This document shows, piece by piece, positions 11,998-21,900 of a stretch of DNA of 64,000 nucleotides. The position numbers and the translations under genes are program-made. The stretch's first letter is position 1; each line of letters opens with the position of its first letter. The DNA is taken from assembly GCA_963924555.1 (NCBI GenBank), contig OZ004586.1, positions 6,344,501-6,408,500 on the forward strand, given 5' to 3'. Source of the DNA: Crambe crambe. Its lineage: Eukaryota > Porifera > Demospongiae > Poecilosclerida > Crambeidae. The notes under the pieces were generated by a model. It did no database searches and was not told the DNA's origin. It worked only from the letters and a program-made list of their open reading frames with translations.

Positions 11998-13345
11998 ATG
12001 TTCTTTTTGTGTTTAACTGAACATCATTAGTTATTATACTCCATGTTATCAATATTAATTAATGCAGTTGATAGTGGACTTAGTAGCCTTTTGAACCAAC
12101 TATTGTGATACAACTACTGTAATTGAATTTTTCGTCATCAGTTATTATGTTGTTGGAAATCAGGAATCTTAAAATATTTTATGGGTATCTTAGGTAACTC
12201 TGAGAGAAAAATTGGTAACCAGCATGAGAATCCTCGTTTCTTGTGAGTCCCATTGGATCCATTTCTATAGTGACCACATGGGTGACAATCAATTCGGCCA
12301 CTTCAGAAGAGAAACTGCCATTATATTTGGTGCAAGGGATGTGGTCGGGTGTCTTGGGCATGTGGGCGAAGTCTAAACTGAAGGTGTCCAACACAGCTGG
12401 TTCATTGAGGAGGGAGTGAGTGGATGGGTCGTGCTCAGAGAGGTGGTGAGTAGGGACTGCTGGCACATTCTGCCAGCATATAGTTTTGGTCTATCTATTC
12501 AGGAAGCATAATGCTGGCATAATAGGTGAACTGCAAGATCACTTCATGGTTGATCTTGAAATGTGTGCCTACATGCTAATCTCGTGCACACAGCCCCCTG
12601 TATTAACCTTAAAGCTGCACGCGTGTAAGACTATACACTTGACCAAACTTGTCTGAGATAGCAAATAGCTATTTACGTAATCTTTCAAATACAGCTATGA
12701 GCATAATTAAAGAATAATAGGTCAGTAAAAAAATTATACAGCTGGAATTAAAGAATAAAATAATAGGGAAGCAAAAAAGCATAATGTGCCAGTCCCTAGT
12801 GGTGAGGGTATTTGTGGTTGTCATCAAACTACTGAGTGGGAGGAGGGACTGTTTCCAAGTGAGGAGGTCAGAGTTCTGAACCCTGTCCAGAATTTAGCTT
12901 TGTCTTCCTTAGACGGTTTTCTCTTCCCTTCTTGTGTCCTCCTGGTGAGTCATATGATTTGATGGTTGGCATGTGGGGATGGGATGTCCTACATATTCTC
13001 TACATTATCACTGCTGTCAGAAGTCCCGCAGTTGAGTAGGGGTGTGGCTGTGTGATGGGAAACCTCCACCTACAGAATGATGTTTCATCTTGTCATTCAG
13101 CTGTCTCACCTGTCTGGAAAAAGAAAATAAGTAATGAGAATCACTATCCTGGTTCTTTTTCTTCCCACCTAGAAAGAAGATAAACAAAGTTAGCTAGGTT
13201 TCTTGAAATGGTGATGTAGCGTACATAAACCCTTCTTAAAATGAGGCCATAGCATAAATCCTGTTCCAGTTACCTTTAATGAACTCTCTCACCTTGTCAG
13301 TTTCCACACAGGATGACTCAGATGTCTAGAGCATCAGTTCCTCCT
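11998..13345. other. 3' flank of receptor copy 1 with antisense coding remnants
   Basis: No intact gene. On the minus strand about 12,179-12,466 reads as one open stretch with a coding look (PTHHLSEHDPSTHSLLNEPA), and 12,840-13,110 has acidic/serine fragments (TSDSSDNVENM then stop). The matching copy 2 region (28,340-29,420) carries the same remnants with different indels. This fits the decayed 3' end of a convergent neighbour gene that was duplicated with the receptor. Function not recognised. Confidence 0.4.
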
Positions 13346-13462
13346 CTCTATGCTGGATCAGTTGAAGTCATTAGGAGGGATCCCCTTGGTATGAAGCTTG
13401 CTAAACATTCTTCTGTCTCACCTCTCCAACTCTCCTACAAATCAAAAATATATTACTGTACA

Positions 13463-13676
13463 TATTGTATCTACTCAAATTTCTTTATTGTGCACAAAAG
13501 CATGCAGAACAAAAAAGGAATAAGGATGATGGCGGCGGGCGCCCACAAATTAACTGAAACATGACATAACATTACATAAGATGACATAAGGCCTATGTGA
13601 TTACAATGACACAGTGTAGCTACGTAAATAATCAAATAACATAAGAAAACAGTACAGTCAGTTCTCAGATATTACA
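13463..13676 (-). repeat. 3' LTR of the Gypsy element
   Basis: 214 bp, identical over its length to 17,644-17,857. The outer edge abuts the GTACA target duplication, and the inner edge abuts the polypurine tract (complement of 13,677-13,690). It contains a CG-rich stretch GGCGGCGGGCGCCC. Confidence 0.95.
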
Positions 13677-13687
13677 TTCCTCCACCC

Positions 13688-16600
13688 TTAAGTGTTAACA
13701 TACGCACCATAGCGATCAGGTGGATTCCTTAATCGGGAAGACCGACGAAGCGGTTCTCCAGCAGGGGGTGAAACCGGTGCAACAGGTGGAGGGTTGGCTG
13801 GATTGTCAACAGTAGGATGACTTGAGGTACCAGGTTGTTTTGGCAGAATGTCCAGTTCATTGTCTTGGTCACCTTGGTCAACAGTCTTGGTCTCAGCACT
13901 GCGGGCCCGAATCTGGTCAACATGTCGTCGGAATATTCTGTCATCTGCTAACCGGACTCTGTAAGAAACAGGACCACATACCTCCGAAATTTCTCCAGGT
14001 AACCATTTGGGATCGCTTGGTGAGCCTCGTACAAAAACCTTATCTCCACATTGAAAGATACGTTCCCGAGTTCCTCGGTTGTCATGCAGGACTTTCTGTG
14101 TCCCCTGGTGACGTCGAACTCGTGCACAAACATCTGGTTTGAGTAAATCAAGGTGGGATCGCAACTGTCGACCCATCAGCATCTCTGAAGGACTAACTCC
14201 AGTAGTGGTATGGGGAGTGATGCGATACTTGAAAAGGAAACGAGCGAGTTGAACTTCCATGGAATTTGAAGAAGACTTCTTTAAGGCTTCCTTCAAAACC
14301 TGCACAGCCCTTTCGGCCTGTCCATTAGAAGCTGGATGGTATGGTGAGGTTCTGACGTGGCGGATTCCATTCTTCTGGGTGAACTCGTGAAATTCCAAAC
14401 TTGTGAAAGGTGAACCATTATCCGAGACAATCACCTCTGGAAGGCCATGGACTGAAAACATGGAACGGAGTTTCTCGATGGTGTGGAATGAATTTGCAGA
14501 GGGTACAATGACCACCTCTAACCACTTTGAGTGTGAATCAATTACAACAAGGAGCATCTTCCCACGCACTGGACCTGCATAGTCAATATGTAGGCGGCTC
14601 CAAGGACGTCCAGGCCACTCCCACGGATGTAAAGGTGCCAGGGGCGGGGACTTTTGATGAAGTTGGCACTGGTAGCAATCTTTCACTTTCGCTTGTAAAT
14701 CTTCATCCAGGTTTGGCCACCACACAATTCCTCTTGCCAGGCTCTTCATTCGGCAGATACCAATGTGGCCCTCATGTAAGAGCTCAAGCACTCTCTCTCG
14801 ACCAGCTGGTGGTATCACCACTCGGCTTCCAATCAAAATACAGCCATCTTGTACTGATAGTTCTTGGCTCCGACGTTGATATGGGCGTAATTCAGGATCA
14901 TTCGTATGAGACCATCCCTTTTTCACCATGTCTCTAACTCTTGACATTTTTGGATCCCGGTTGGTCCATTCTCTGATGTGGGTGTCTGTGACGGGTGAAT
15001 TACGTAAGGTCTCAATCAGCAGAATCACGTCACCTGGTGGTGGTACTGTACTGGGGGATTCAGAGAGTGGTAACCGACTTAGAACATCGGCATTGGAATG
15101 TTCTTTCCCTGGCCTATACATCATGGTATAGTTGTATGCACCCAGTGTTAAAGCCCATCGTTGTATACGAGAGGAAGCCAATGGGGGTACTGCTCGGCCT
15201 TCCTTAAACAAGTGCTTCAGGGGCTTATGGTCTGAGTAAATGGTAAACTTCCGGCCCAAGAGATATTGGTTAAATTTCTTGACTCCAAAAATGATTGCTA
15301 ATCCCTCCTTATCTATTTGGGAGTACCTCTTTTCAGCAGGGGCCAGCGTCCTTGATGCGAACGCTATAGGCTTCTCCTCCCCATCTACCAGGTGGGACAG
15401 GACTGCTCCCACTCCATAGGGAGATGCATCACATGATAACAACAGTGGTTTCCCAGGGTCAAAGTGGACTAGTAAACACTTGGAAGTTAGCTGCTGCTTG
15501 GCTTCCTGAAAGGCATTCTGTTGTGGTTTGCCCCACTTCCACTTAACCCCATGCTGTAATAACTGATGAAGAGGTGCTAACAAGCTTGACAAATTAGGGA
15601 GGAACTTACAATAATAATTTACAACTCCCAAGAATGACCTCAGCTGTGAGATGTCTGTTGGTGCAGGAGCCTTTGTAATGGCACGGATTTTCTCCTCACT
15701 TGGTTGTAGACCAGCTGCACTAATTCTGTGTCCAAGATACTCCACCGATGGCAGCATGAAGGCACACTTTGCTTGTTTCAGCCTAAGTCCCGCTGCCTTC
15801 AATCTGCCAAGGACCTCATCTAAGTTTCGGAGATGATCTTCTTCACTTTTCCCAGTAACTAAGATGTCGTCAAGGTAAATTGACACATGAGGGAGACCTT
15901 GTAGAATACTCTCCATCATTCTTTGAAAGATGGACGGGGCTGAAGCCACTCCAAATGGTAGTCTGGTATACGTATACAGTCCTTTCTGGGTGTTAACTGC
16001 AACGTACTTTTGGGACTCTTCATCCAGTTTCACCTGGAGGTAAGCATGTGCCAGATCCAATTTGCTGAAGGTTTGGCCTCCGGACAGTGATGCAAACAAG
16101 TCCTCTATACGAGGGAGGGGGTAAGTATCCAGCTTGGCCACCTGATTCACAGTGAGCTTGTAGTCACCACAGATGCGGATGGAACCATCTGGCTTAACCA
16201 CAGGGACAATAGGGGTTGCCCACTCAGAGAACTGAATAGGTTTGATAACATTCAGGTCCACCAATCGTGTAAGTTCCTTCTCCACCTTCTCTCGAAGTGC
16301 GAACGGTACCAATCGTGGTCGGTAATATCGTGGAGGTTTGTCTTCATCGACGTGGATCTTGGCGGTGAACCCAGAAACTTCACCCAATTCCTCTCGAAAC
16401 ACCTCACCATGCTTCTTAAGGACTGCTTCCAATGTTGCTTTATCCTGTATTCTGTGGAGACTCCGCCAGTCAAACTGAAATTTTCCTAGCCAGTCCCTCC
16501 CCAACAAGCTAGGTCCATTTCCTTGTACTACGATCAAGTCCAGTTGATCTGTCTGGTCCTGGTACTTGACCTGTGCTGAAATATAACCCAGGGTCTCCAG

Positions 16601-17611
16601 TCGCTCACCAGTGTAAGTCTGAAGTTGGGCCGAAGTGGATTGTAACTCCGGAACTTGACCTTCTCGCTTGAGATTAAGGTAAGTATACTCGCTTATCAGG
16701 GAACGGGATGCTCCGGTATCCACTTCCAATGTCAGTTCCATATCATTCACAGTGACAACGGCTGTGATTGGTTTGTTATTTTTCCCAATGACTGTAAATA
16801 GTGAGTACTCCTCGCTTTCGGCAGCTTCCTTACTCTCTCCCACGTGATGTGTCTTGTGTGAAGTCGGTTTTCGCCGCTTCTGTTGATGTGGGTGTGTTTT
16901 ACTCCTACACACCCTTGCAAGGTGCCCCACCTTCTGACAGGTGTGGCACTTAGTGTTCTTGAATCGACAATCAGGAGCCTTGTGTTGGCCTCCACATCGA
17001 TAACAGGTTACTGCTGGGCTTTGTTGATGTTTCTGTTGGCGTGAGGGGTCCCTCTCACGGAGAGAGTGCACTGATGAATTTTGTGGCTTTTGCAAGTCCT
17101 TGGAACTTGCTTCTGCAGCTTCCCAAGCCTGGGCCATCTCTAAAGCTGTTTTGAACGTAAGTTCCTTCTCTGCTAACAGCTTCCGTTGAAGAGGGCCATT
17201 TCTTATCCCACAAACAAGGCGGTCACGTAGTAAATCATTCAGACTTGTGCCATAGTTGCAGTGTTGGGACAGCTTTCTGAGTTCGGAGACGTACGTCGAT
17301 ATGTTCTCTCCTTCCTTTTGATCTCGGCAGTTGAAGTGATAACGCTGGACTATTTCTGAAGGTTTTGGTTTGTAATGATTCTCTAGTAGAGTTACCAATT
17401 CGTCAAAACTTTTGTCTTTTGGGTCAACTGGTGCCAACAGGTTCTGAATAAGTTCAAATGTGTCTGATCCACTCGCACTTAGGAGTACTGCTTGCTTCTT
17501 CGCATCAGTCGTGATATCGTTTGCTATGAAATAGTACGAAAGTCTCTCTGCGTAGGACTTCCATTCTTCCTTTTTTGGATCGAATTCTGAAACATGTCCG
17601 TGTACTGCCAT
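13688..17611 (-). CDS. Gag-Pol polyprotein of the Ty3/Gypsy element
   Basis: One 1,307-codon frame. Order: Gag-like region (residues 1-195); two zinc knuckles near 203-235 (CYRCGG..., then CHTCQKVGHLARVC); aspartic protease with DTG near 298-300; reverse transcriptase with LPFG near 551 and active-site YLDD near 579; RNase H with SCDASPYG near 726 and a later YSDHKPL; integrase with an HHCC zinc module (HEGHIG ... CYQC, about 946-982) and D,D,E core near 1010, 1064 and 1100 (HIDYAG, SDNGSPF, GQAERA). The PR-RT-RH-IN order defines Ty3/Gypsy (Metaviridae-type). Gag and Pol are fused in one frame, so no frameshift is needed between them. No chromodomain is seen. The start is the first ATG after the primer-binding site. 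All key residues are present, so it looks active. Confidence 0.96.
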   Translation of the reverse strand: MAVHGHVSEFDPKKEEWKSYAERLSYYFIANDITTDAKKQAVLLSASGSDTFELIQNLLAPVDPKDKSFDELVTLLENHYKPKPSEIVQRYHFNCRDQKEGENISTYVSELRKLSQHCNYGTSLNDLLRDRLVCGIRNGPLQRKLLAEKELTFKTALEMAQAWEAAEASSKDLQKPQNSSVHSLRERDPSRQQKHQQSPAVTCYRCGGQHKAPDCRFKNTKCHTCQKVGHLARVCRSKTHPHQQKRRKPTSHKTHHVGESKEAAESEEYSLFTVIGKNNKPITAVVTVNDMELTLEVDTGASRSLISEYTYLNLKREGQVPELQSTSAQLQTYTGERLETLGYISAQVKYQDQTDQLDLIVVQGNGPSLLGRDWLGKFQFDWRSLHRIQDKATLEAVLKKHGEVFREELGEVSGFTAKIHVDEDKPPRYYRPRLVPFALREKVEKELTRLVDLNVIKPIQFSEWATPIVPVVKPDGSIRICGDYKLTVNQVAKLDTYPLPRIEDLFASLSGGQTFSKLDLAHAYLQVKLDEESQKYVAVNTQKGLYTYTRLPFGVASAPSIFQRMMESILQGLPHVSIYLDDILVTGKSEEDHLRNLDEVLGRLKAAGLRLKQAKCAFMLPSVEYLGHRISAAGLQPSEEKIRAITKAPAPTDISQLRSFLGVVNYYCKFLPNLSSLLAPLHQLLQHGVKWKWGKPQQNAFQEAKQQLTSKCLLVHFDPGKPLLLSCDASPYGVGAVLSHLVDGEEKPIAFASRTLAPAEKRYSQIDKEGLAIIFGVKKFNQYLLGRKFTIYSDHKPLKHLFKEGRAVPPLASSRIQRWALTLGAYNYTMMYRPGKEHSNADVLSRLPLSESPSTVPPPGDVILLIETLRNSPVTDTHIREWTNRDPKMSRVRDMVKKGWSHTNDPELRPYQRRSQELSVQDGCILIGSRVVIPPAGRERVLELLHEGHIGICRMKSLARGIVWWPNLDEDLQAKVKDCYQCQLHQKSPPLAPLHPWEWPGRPWSRLHIDYAGPVRGKMLLVVIDSHSKWLEVVIVPSANSFHTIEKLRSMFSVHGLPEVIVSDNGSPFTSLEFHEFTQKNGIRHVRTSPYHPASNGQAERAVQVLKEALKKSSSNSMEVQLARFLFKYRITPHTTTGVSPSEMLMGRQLRSHLDLLKPDVCARVRRHQGTQKVLHDNRGTRERIFQCGDKVFVRGSPSDPKWLPGEISEVCGPVSYRVRLADDRIFRRHVDQIRARSAETKTVDQGDQDNELDILPKQPGTSSHPTVDNPANPPPVAPVSPPAGEPLRRSSRLRNPPDRYGAYVNT

Positions 17612-17643
17612 AGCCCAGCTACTTCTTTATCCTCGTCGCCAGT

Positions 17644-17857
17644 TATTGTATCTACTCAAATTTCTTTATTGTGCACAAAAGCATGCAGAACAAAAAAGGA
17701 ATAAGGATGATGGCGGCGGGCGCCCACAAATTAACTGAAACATGACATAACATTACATAAGATGACATAAGGCCTATGTGATTACAATGACACAGTGTAG
17801 CTACGTAAATAATCAAATAACATAAGAAAACAGTACAGTCAGTTCTCAGATATTACA
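17644..17857 (-). repeat. 5' LTR of the Gypsy element
   Basis: 214 bp, identical to the other LTR. In element orientation it is followed after two bases by TGGCGACGAGGATA, which starts with the TGG expected for pairing to a tRNA CCA end. The tRNA was not identified. It would carry the promoter. Confidence 0.95.
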
Positions 17858-17862
17858 GTACA

Positions 17863-18578
17863 CTCCACATATCTATCATTGTGAACTGAAACTCGCCTGC
17901 ATGTGACATAAGGTAAGTGTGGAGGGATGCATCAGCTATGAGATCAAGATGCATCAGAATCTGCCGGAAAGTTGGTCTGTTAGCTACTAGGCTTGGGATT
18001 GATGGAAGAAGAAAACCTTTTCATAGCCTACCAAGCAAATGAACAATGTTGCTGTTAACAGAAACTGTCTCAATAGACCTAGATGACATGCATGGTAAGC
18101 TGAAAGATACCATAGCAGTAAAGAGGTTGTTATAGACCCGACCCATTGCAACCATTTCTATTGGAGAGAGAAGTGTTTATTTGTACAAGATGCTTCATAG
18201 TCATATTGTTACATATCTATAATAGCTATAGTAGTTCAGGCGAAGAGATTTGTGGACCTGTGTTCTGTTGCTATAATAATTATCTGGATCATGGCAGATG
18301 CCACTGATTCTTGGTTAGTCCTTTGCTCTTTCTGTTAACTTAAGTGTTTACTCTTGCTGCCCTCTCAAACCAATCTAGAAATGCACTTACCGGGCTAGCT
18401 CTTGTTTTTGCGCTGTCAGCCTCTGAACTCTATAATAGAGCATAAACAGTGTCAGTTAGCCTCGTCCCCAGGCTCTATTGAAATAGACAGGTCTCAAAAG
18501 AGTGCCTGGGGCCAGGCCGTCATCTGGCGACGCTTGGATTGGTACAGGGTGCCGCTAGGGAGCAGATTTCGCCGCGCT
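17863..18578. other. Intergenic stretch between the Gypsy element and receptor copy 2
   Basis: No gene seen. It contains short inverted matches around 18,471-18,510 (CCCCAGGC and GCCTGGGG), typical of a small foldback repeat. The MITE at 18,579 follows. This probably includes the upstream regulatory region of the receptor at 18,941. Confidence 0.4.
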
Positions 18579-18800
18579 GCAGTAAGGCAAAGCGGGGCTA
18601 TTCCGAACGGTGGGGCTATTCCGTAGGGTCAAATATTTTCAAAACTCCTCGAGCTTATGAGCTCTAATTTGAAAGGTGTATTCTACTATTATAGTAGATT
18701 ATATCCTCCAACATTGAGCTCAGAAGCTTCAGTAGTTTCAGAAATATTTGAACAATACGGAATTACCCGCCATTCGAAATAGCCCCGCTTTACCTTACAG
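18579..18800. mobile_element. MITE with TAAGGCAAAGCGGGGC termini
   Basis: About 220 bp. Left end AGTAAGGCAAAGCGGGGCTA, right end complementary (TAGCCCCGCTTTACCTTACAG, read without its first base). A CAG flank on both sides could be the target duplication. A shorter relative with GGTAAGGCGGGGCAATT ends is at 44,398-44,519. The right end lies only about 140 bp upstream of the receptor start codon. Confidence 0.75.
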
Positions 18801-18940
18801 TACCGTATGCACATCCTGGGCTGCTATAACCCCTTACATTCATTGTGGGTAATTTCCTTGATACATCCCATTCCCATTGGTGACTAGGTATTTATGGCAG
18901 AGGTGGGATAAACACTTCCACTAATTCTAATCCTTGGTGA

Positions 18941-21900
18941 ATGATGGAAGTGAAATTGCTTCTTACCTTGTTTATGCTGTCAACACCAACATTTTCAGTT
19001 AAATATGGTGATAGCAGATCAGATCAAGATAGCTTCTTGAAGGGAGACTGTTCTATTCAAAGTTGTATGAATGGCACAGTGGCTGCAGCACTTGATGAAA
19101 GTAGTTCAACTGTTCTAACTTTTGTTGCAAGGTCTGAATATGATGCTTCTACAGCAAGTTTTGTTTTGAAGCTTGAGCACGAATATGAAAACTCTGCCTT
19201 GAAACAAATACTTTCTTTTGATGTAAAACTGTTGAATATGGATGAAGGAGCTAATCAGAAATGTAGGTTAAACGTCGTAGCTATTAGGTAGCTAGCTATG
19301 CGTAGTGTTATACTTGTGTATTTCCTGTAACATAAAAGGCTGGACACATTGAACATGTCATAAAGGAGTCTCCATTGAATCCTTGGGGGGGGGGGGGGGG
19401 GGGGGGGAGGGGGAGGGAGGGAGGAGGAAGAACTGCAATCACTAATTATTATGATTTTTAAAAAAATAAATAGTCGTTCCACACACAAATGCAGTTGCAG
19501 AATGGGTAGCCAACCCTGGCACCTCTCTTATAGCTGCTATAATATAGCCATATGTTATATAAGCATTCCATGTTATCTAAGTGAAGTGTGTACTAAAGAG
19601 GTAACCTTCCTCCTCTTCATACGTACAATATTTGTAATAATTATACGGGCTCATTTTGCACACCTATTGACCAATCAGATTTGGAATTAGCTATATAGTC
19701 CAGTCATTTCAACCAAAATTAGGGAATAAATTGCAACATAATTGCTCTCAAGTGTTTCTGGTGCAGGAAAATATCAAGGAATCCCATGGGGTGTCTGCCA
19801 TGATGTACAAGTTGCATGCATCATTCCAGACCATTGATCCAAACATGACTGAAAGGACATCTAGATGGGCTGTAGGATCCTTAATTAGCCCTGAAGCTGT
19901 GCAATTTTTCATGTCACCATAGTCATACCAAGATTTTCCTCTCTCTGTAGAATTGGACTTGGTGTAACTTTCACTCTGAGATTTGGATTGCTTTCTTGAT
20001 CTCAGGGGTTGTGGCAGCTATCATGCCCATGCCATGGACAGTATCATTTTTTCCATCCAGAGTTTGATGTTGATTGTCTGGAATATATTGGACAAACTGC
20101 GATGAGTAGCTAGGAATGTCAGTTCTATAACTCAGTACGGCATTTTGTTCAAACTGGTGTACTTCATTGTAGCTATGAGCAGCAGAAACTGCAACATGTC
20201 AATCAAAAACCATGAAGCATAATGGTGATGGAGCTGCACACCCAAACCAATCTGAAGTGGTCTTGGCCGAGCTGCCTGCATTAGCTATGGCCTATCAAAT
20301 TTAGGCAATTTTTGTCTGTACATCTTTTCCAATGAACATGCAGATATCTGTAAGCAGTACTCTCAAAGATGTAGGTAAATAGTTGATTGACTCTTCAGAC
20401 CCCAGGCTATACCAGGATAGTAGCAGTGAGATGTTTTCACTATTTTAATGTCAACTTAGCAGCAGTTTAAATTTATCTTTTCAGGATCAAGATCACACTG
20501 ACTATAAAAGTCATACAGCACTTCCCTAGCCTTATTTCTAAAAGTAACATTCATTAATCTTATTTCTGTCTGGATAATCTTGTTTCCAAAATATTCCTTG
20601 AATCTTTGCTGCATAATAATGTGGATTGCTATAAGCACTGTGTTCCGTATTGGCCAAATTTTCCTCCATATACATTGAATTAGATCCTGAATCTGCATGC
20701 ATCATTCTCTTCCAGAAATCTGGTAACCTCAAAGAATGCATTTGTCCTTTGTTTCTCTGGTGGTCGACTTACATTTACTTTTTCAATGAGCTAGCTATCT
20801 TTGTGGTCATGAGTTGCGGGTATCTGCTCTTCATGGCATGGAAATTGGCACTGCACACTCTATGATATACTGCATCTGCAGCATGCATATCATGAATATG
20901 TAAAATTCTTGCCCAATCGTCTCCCCTTTCTTGACATAATGCCAAAATCGTGTCTCTTATTTCAGCTATCCTGACAGGAACAACATCTGAAGCCTGAATG
21001 TTGCTGGTTCGCCACAAAAAAAAAGGTAGTGTTAACATTAAGTTGTCTTTATGCTGACCTGAGGACTTGTTGACCAGTATCTGTAGCTACACCTTGTTGG
21101 ACGGTTTGTTTTAAGACCCATGGCACAATACCTATGGTGACATTCCTGATGTACCTGCTGCCCAGCTGTACAAAATAAACTTTCATTCCTCTCCTTACTT
21201 GCTTTTTTGATGCTTGCACTTCCTTTTCCCCTAGGGTGGCTTTTGGTGATGCCCCTATTAGCTCCTTGCAGATAACATACTCATGATCTTCATTGCAGCA
21301 AAGCATGGCAGGGGTCAAAGGAGCACATGGATTTTTGCTGACTCATAGCAAGCAAGGCACATGGATTTTTGCATGAAAAATGCCAGCTAGCTAAAGCTGT
21401 AAGAAATGTACTGTGAAATTTTGCACTTCCCCCCATGGGATTCCTTGAGACTTTTAGTGTTACAGGGGTGTATCCACAGAATTTTGAGTGGCCCGGTGTG
21501 CCTGTGTGTGGGATCACCATGCCCACTTTACTTAGTTTCGATATAGCTGTGCTAGTATGATCATGATTCTTGAAGGTCATGGTGCTTCACTTACACATCA
21601 TCACTTAGCTTACTCTGCAGGCATGGGATAGAATTGTATTATGGATAATAAAAGTGGTCTGGTGAAAACCGTACAAACCGGAGTGGTGGATACACCCCTG
21701 TATAAAGCACATTTTTCTGTACCAGAAAAAGTTGAGAGCATTTGACGTAATTTGTTTAAGGTCAAACCATAGAATGACAGGACTAATAGTGTAGAGAGAG
21801 TGAGGTGGCACTGAAAATTAGAAGTGTCTCAATGTAAATGATAAGTGAAGGGAAAAATTGTGCTAGCTAAATAAAAAGGCCATGAAGGGTTAGCTAGTCT

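Larger units (their letters stand above)
1..13345. repeat. Tandem segmental duplication, copy 1
   Basis: This stretch is nearly identical in order and sequence to 19,385-29,420. It begins at the window edge inside the poly-G tract and runs through the propeller/EGF receptor gene and its 3' flank. Recognisable homology fades near 13,345. Copy-specific differences include a 2.96-kb block present only here (2,803-5,763), a MITE at 6,064-6,512 and a 126-bp coding deletion near 11,970. The upstream boundary, and this copy's first exon, lie outside the window. Confidence 0.95.
13463..17857 (-). mobile_element. Full-length Ty3/Gypsy LTR retrotransposon
   Basis: A 4,395-bp element on the minus strand. 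Two identical 214-bp LTRs (13,463-13,676 and 17,644-17,857) are flanked by the direct repeat GTACA (13,458-13,462 and 17,858-17,862), a 5-bp target duplication. In element orientation the LTR starts TGTAATATCTGAG and ends GATACAATA. Just inside the 5' LTR is a primer-binding-site-like TGGCGACGAGGATA, and just before the 3' LTR a purine tract AAGGGTGGAGGAA. One uninterrupted gag-pol frame fills the interior. Identical LTRs and an intact frame indicate very recent insertion. Confidence 0.97.

Noticed and set aside
13729-17000. Several open frames on the plus strand and in other minus frames within the Gypsy element
   Set aside because: They overlap the 1,307-codon gag-pol frame and have no domain content. 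They are shadows of the real frame.
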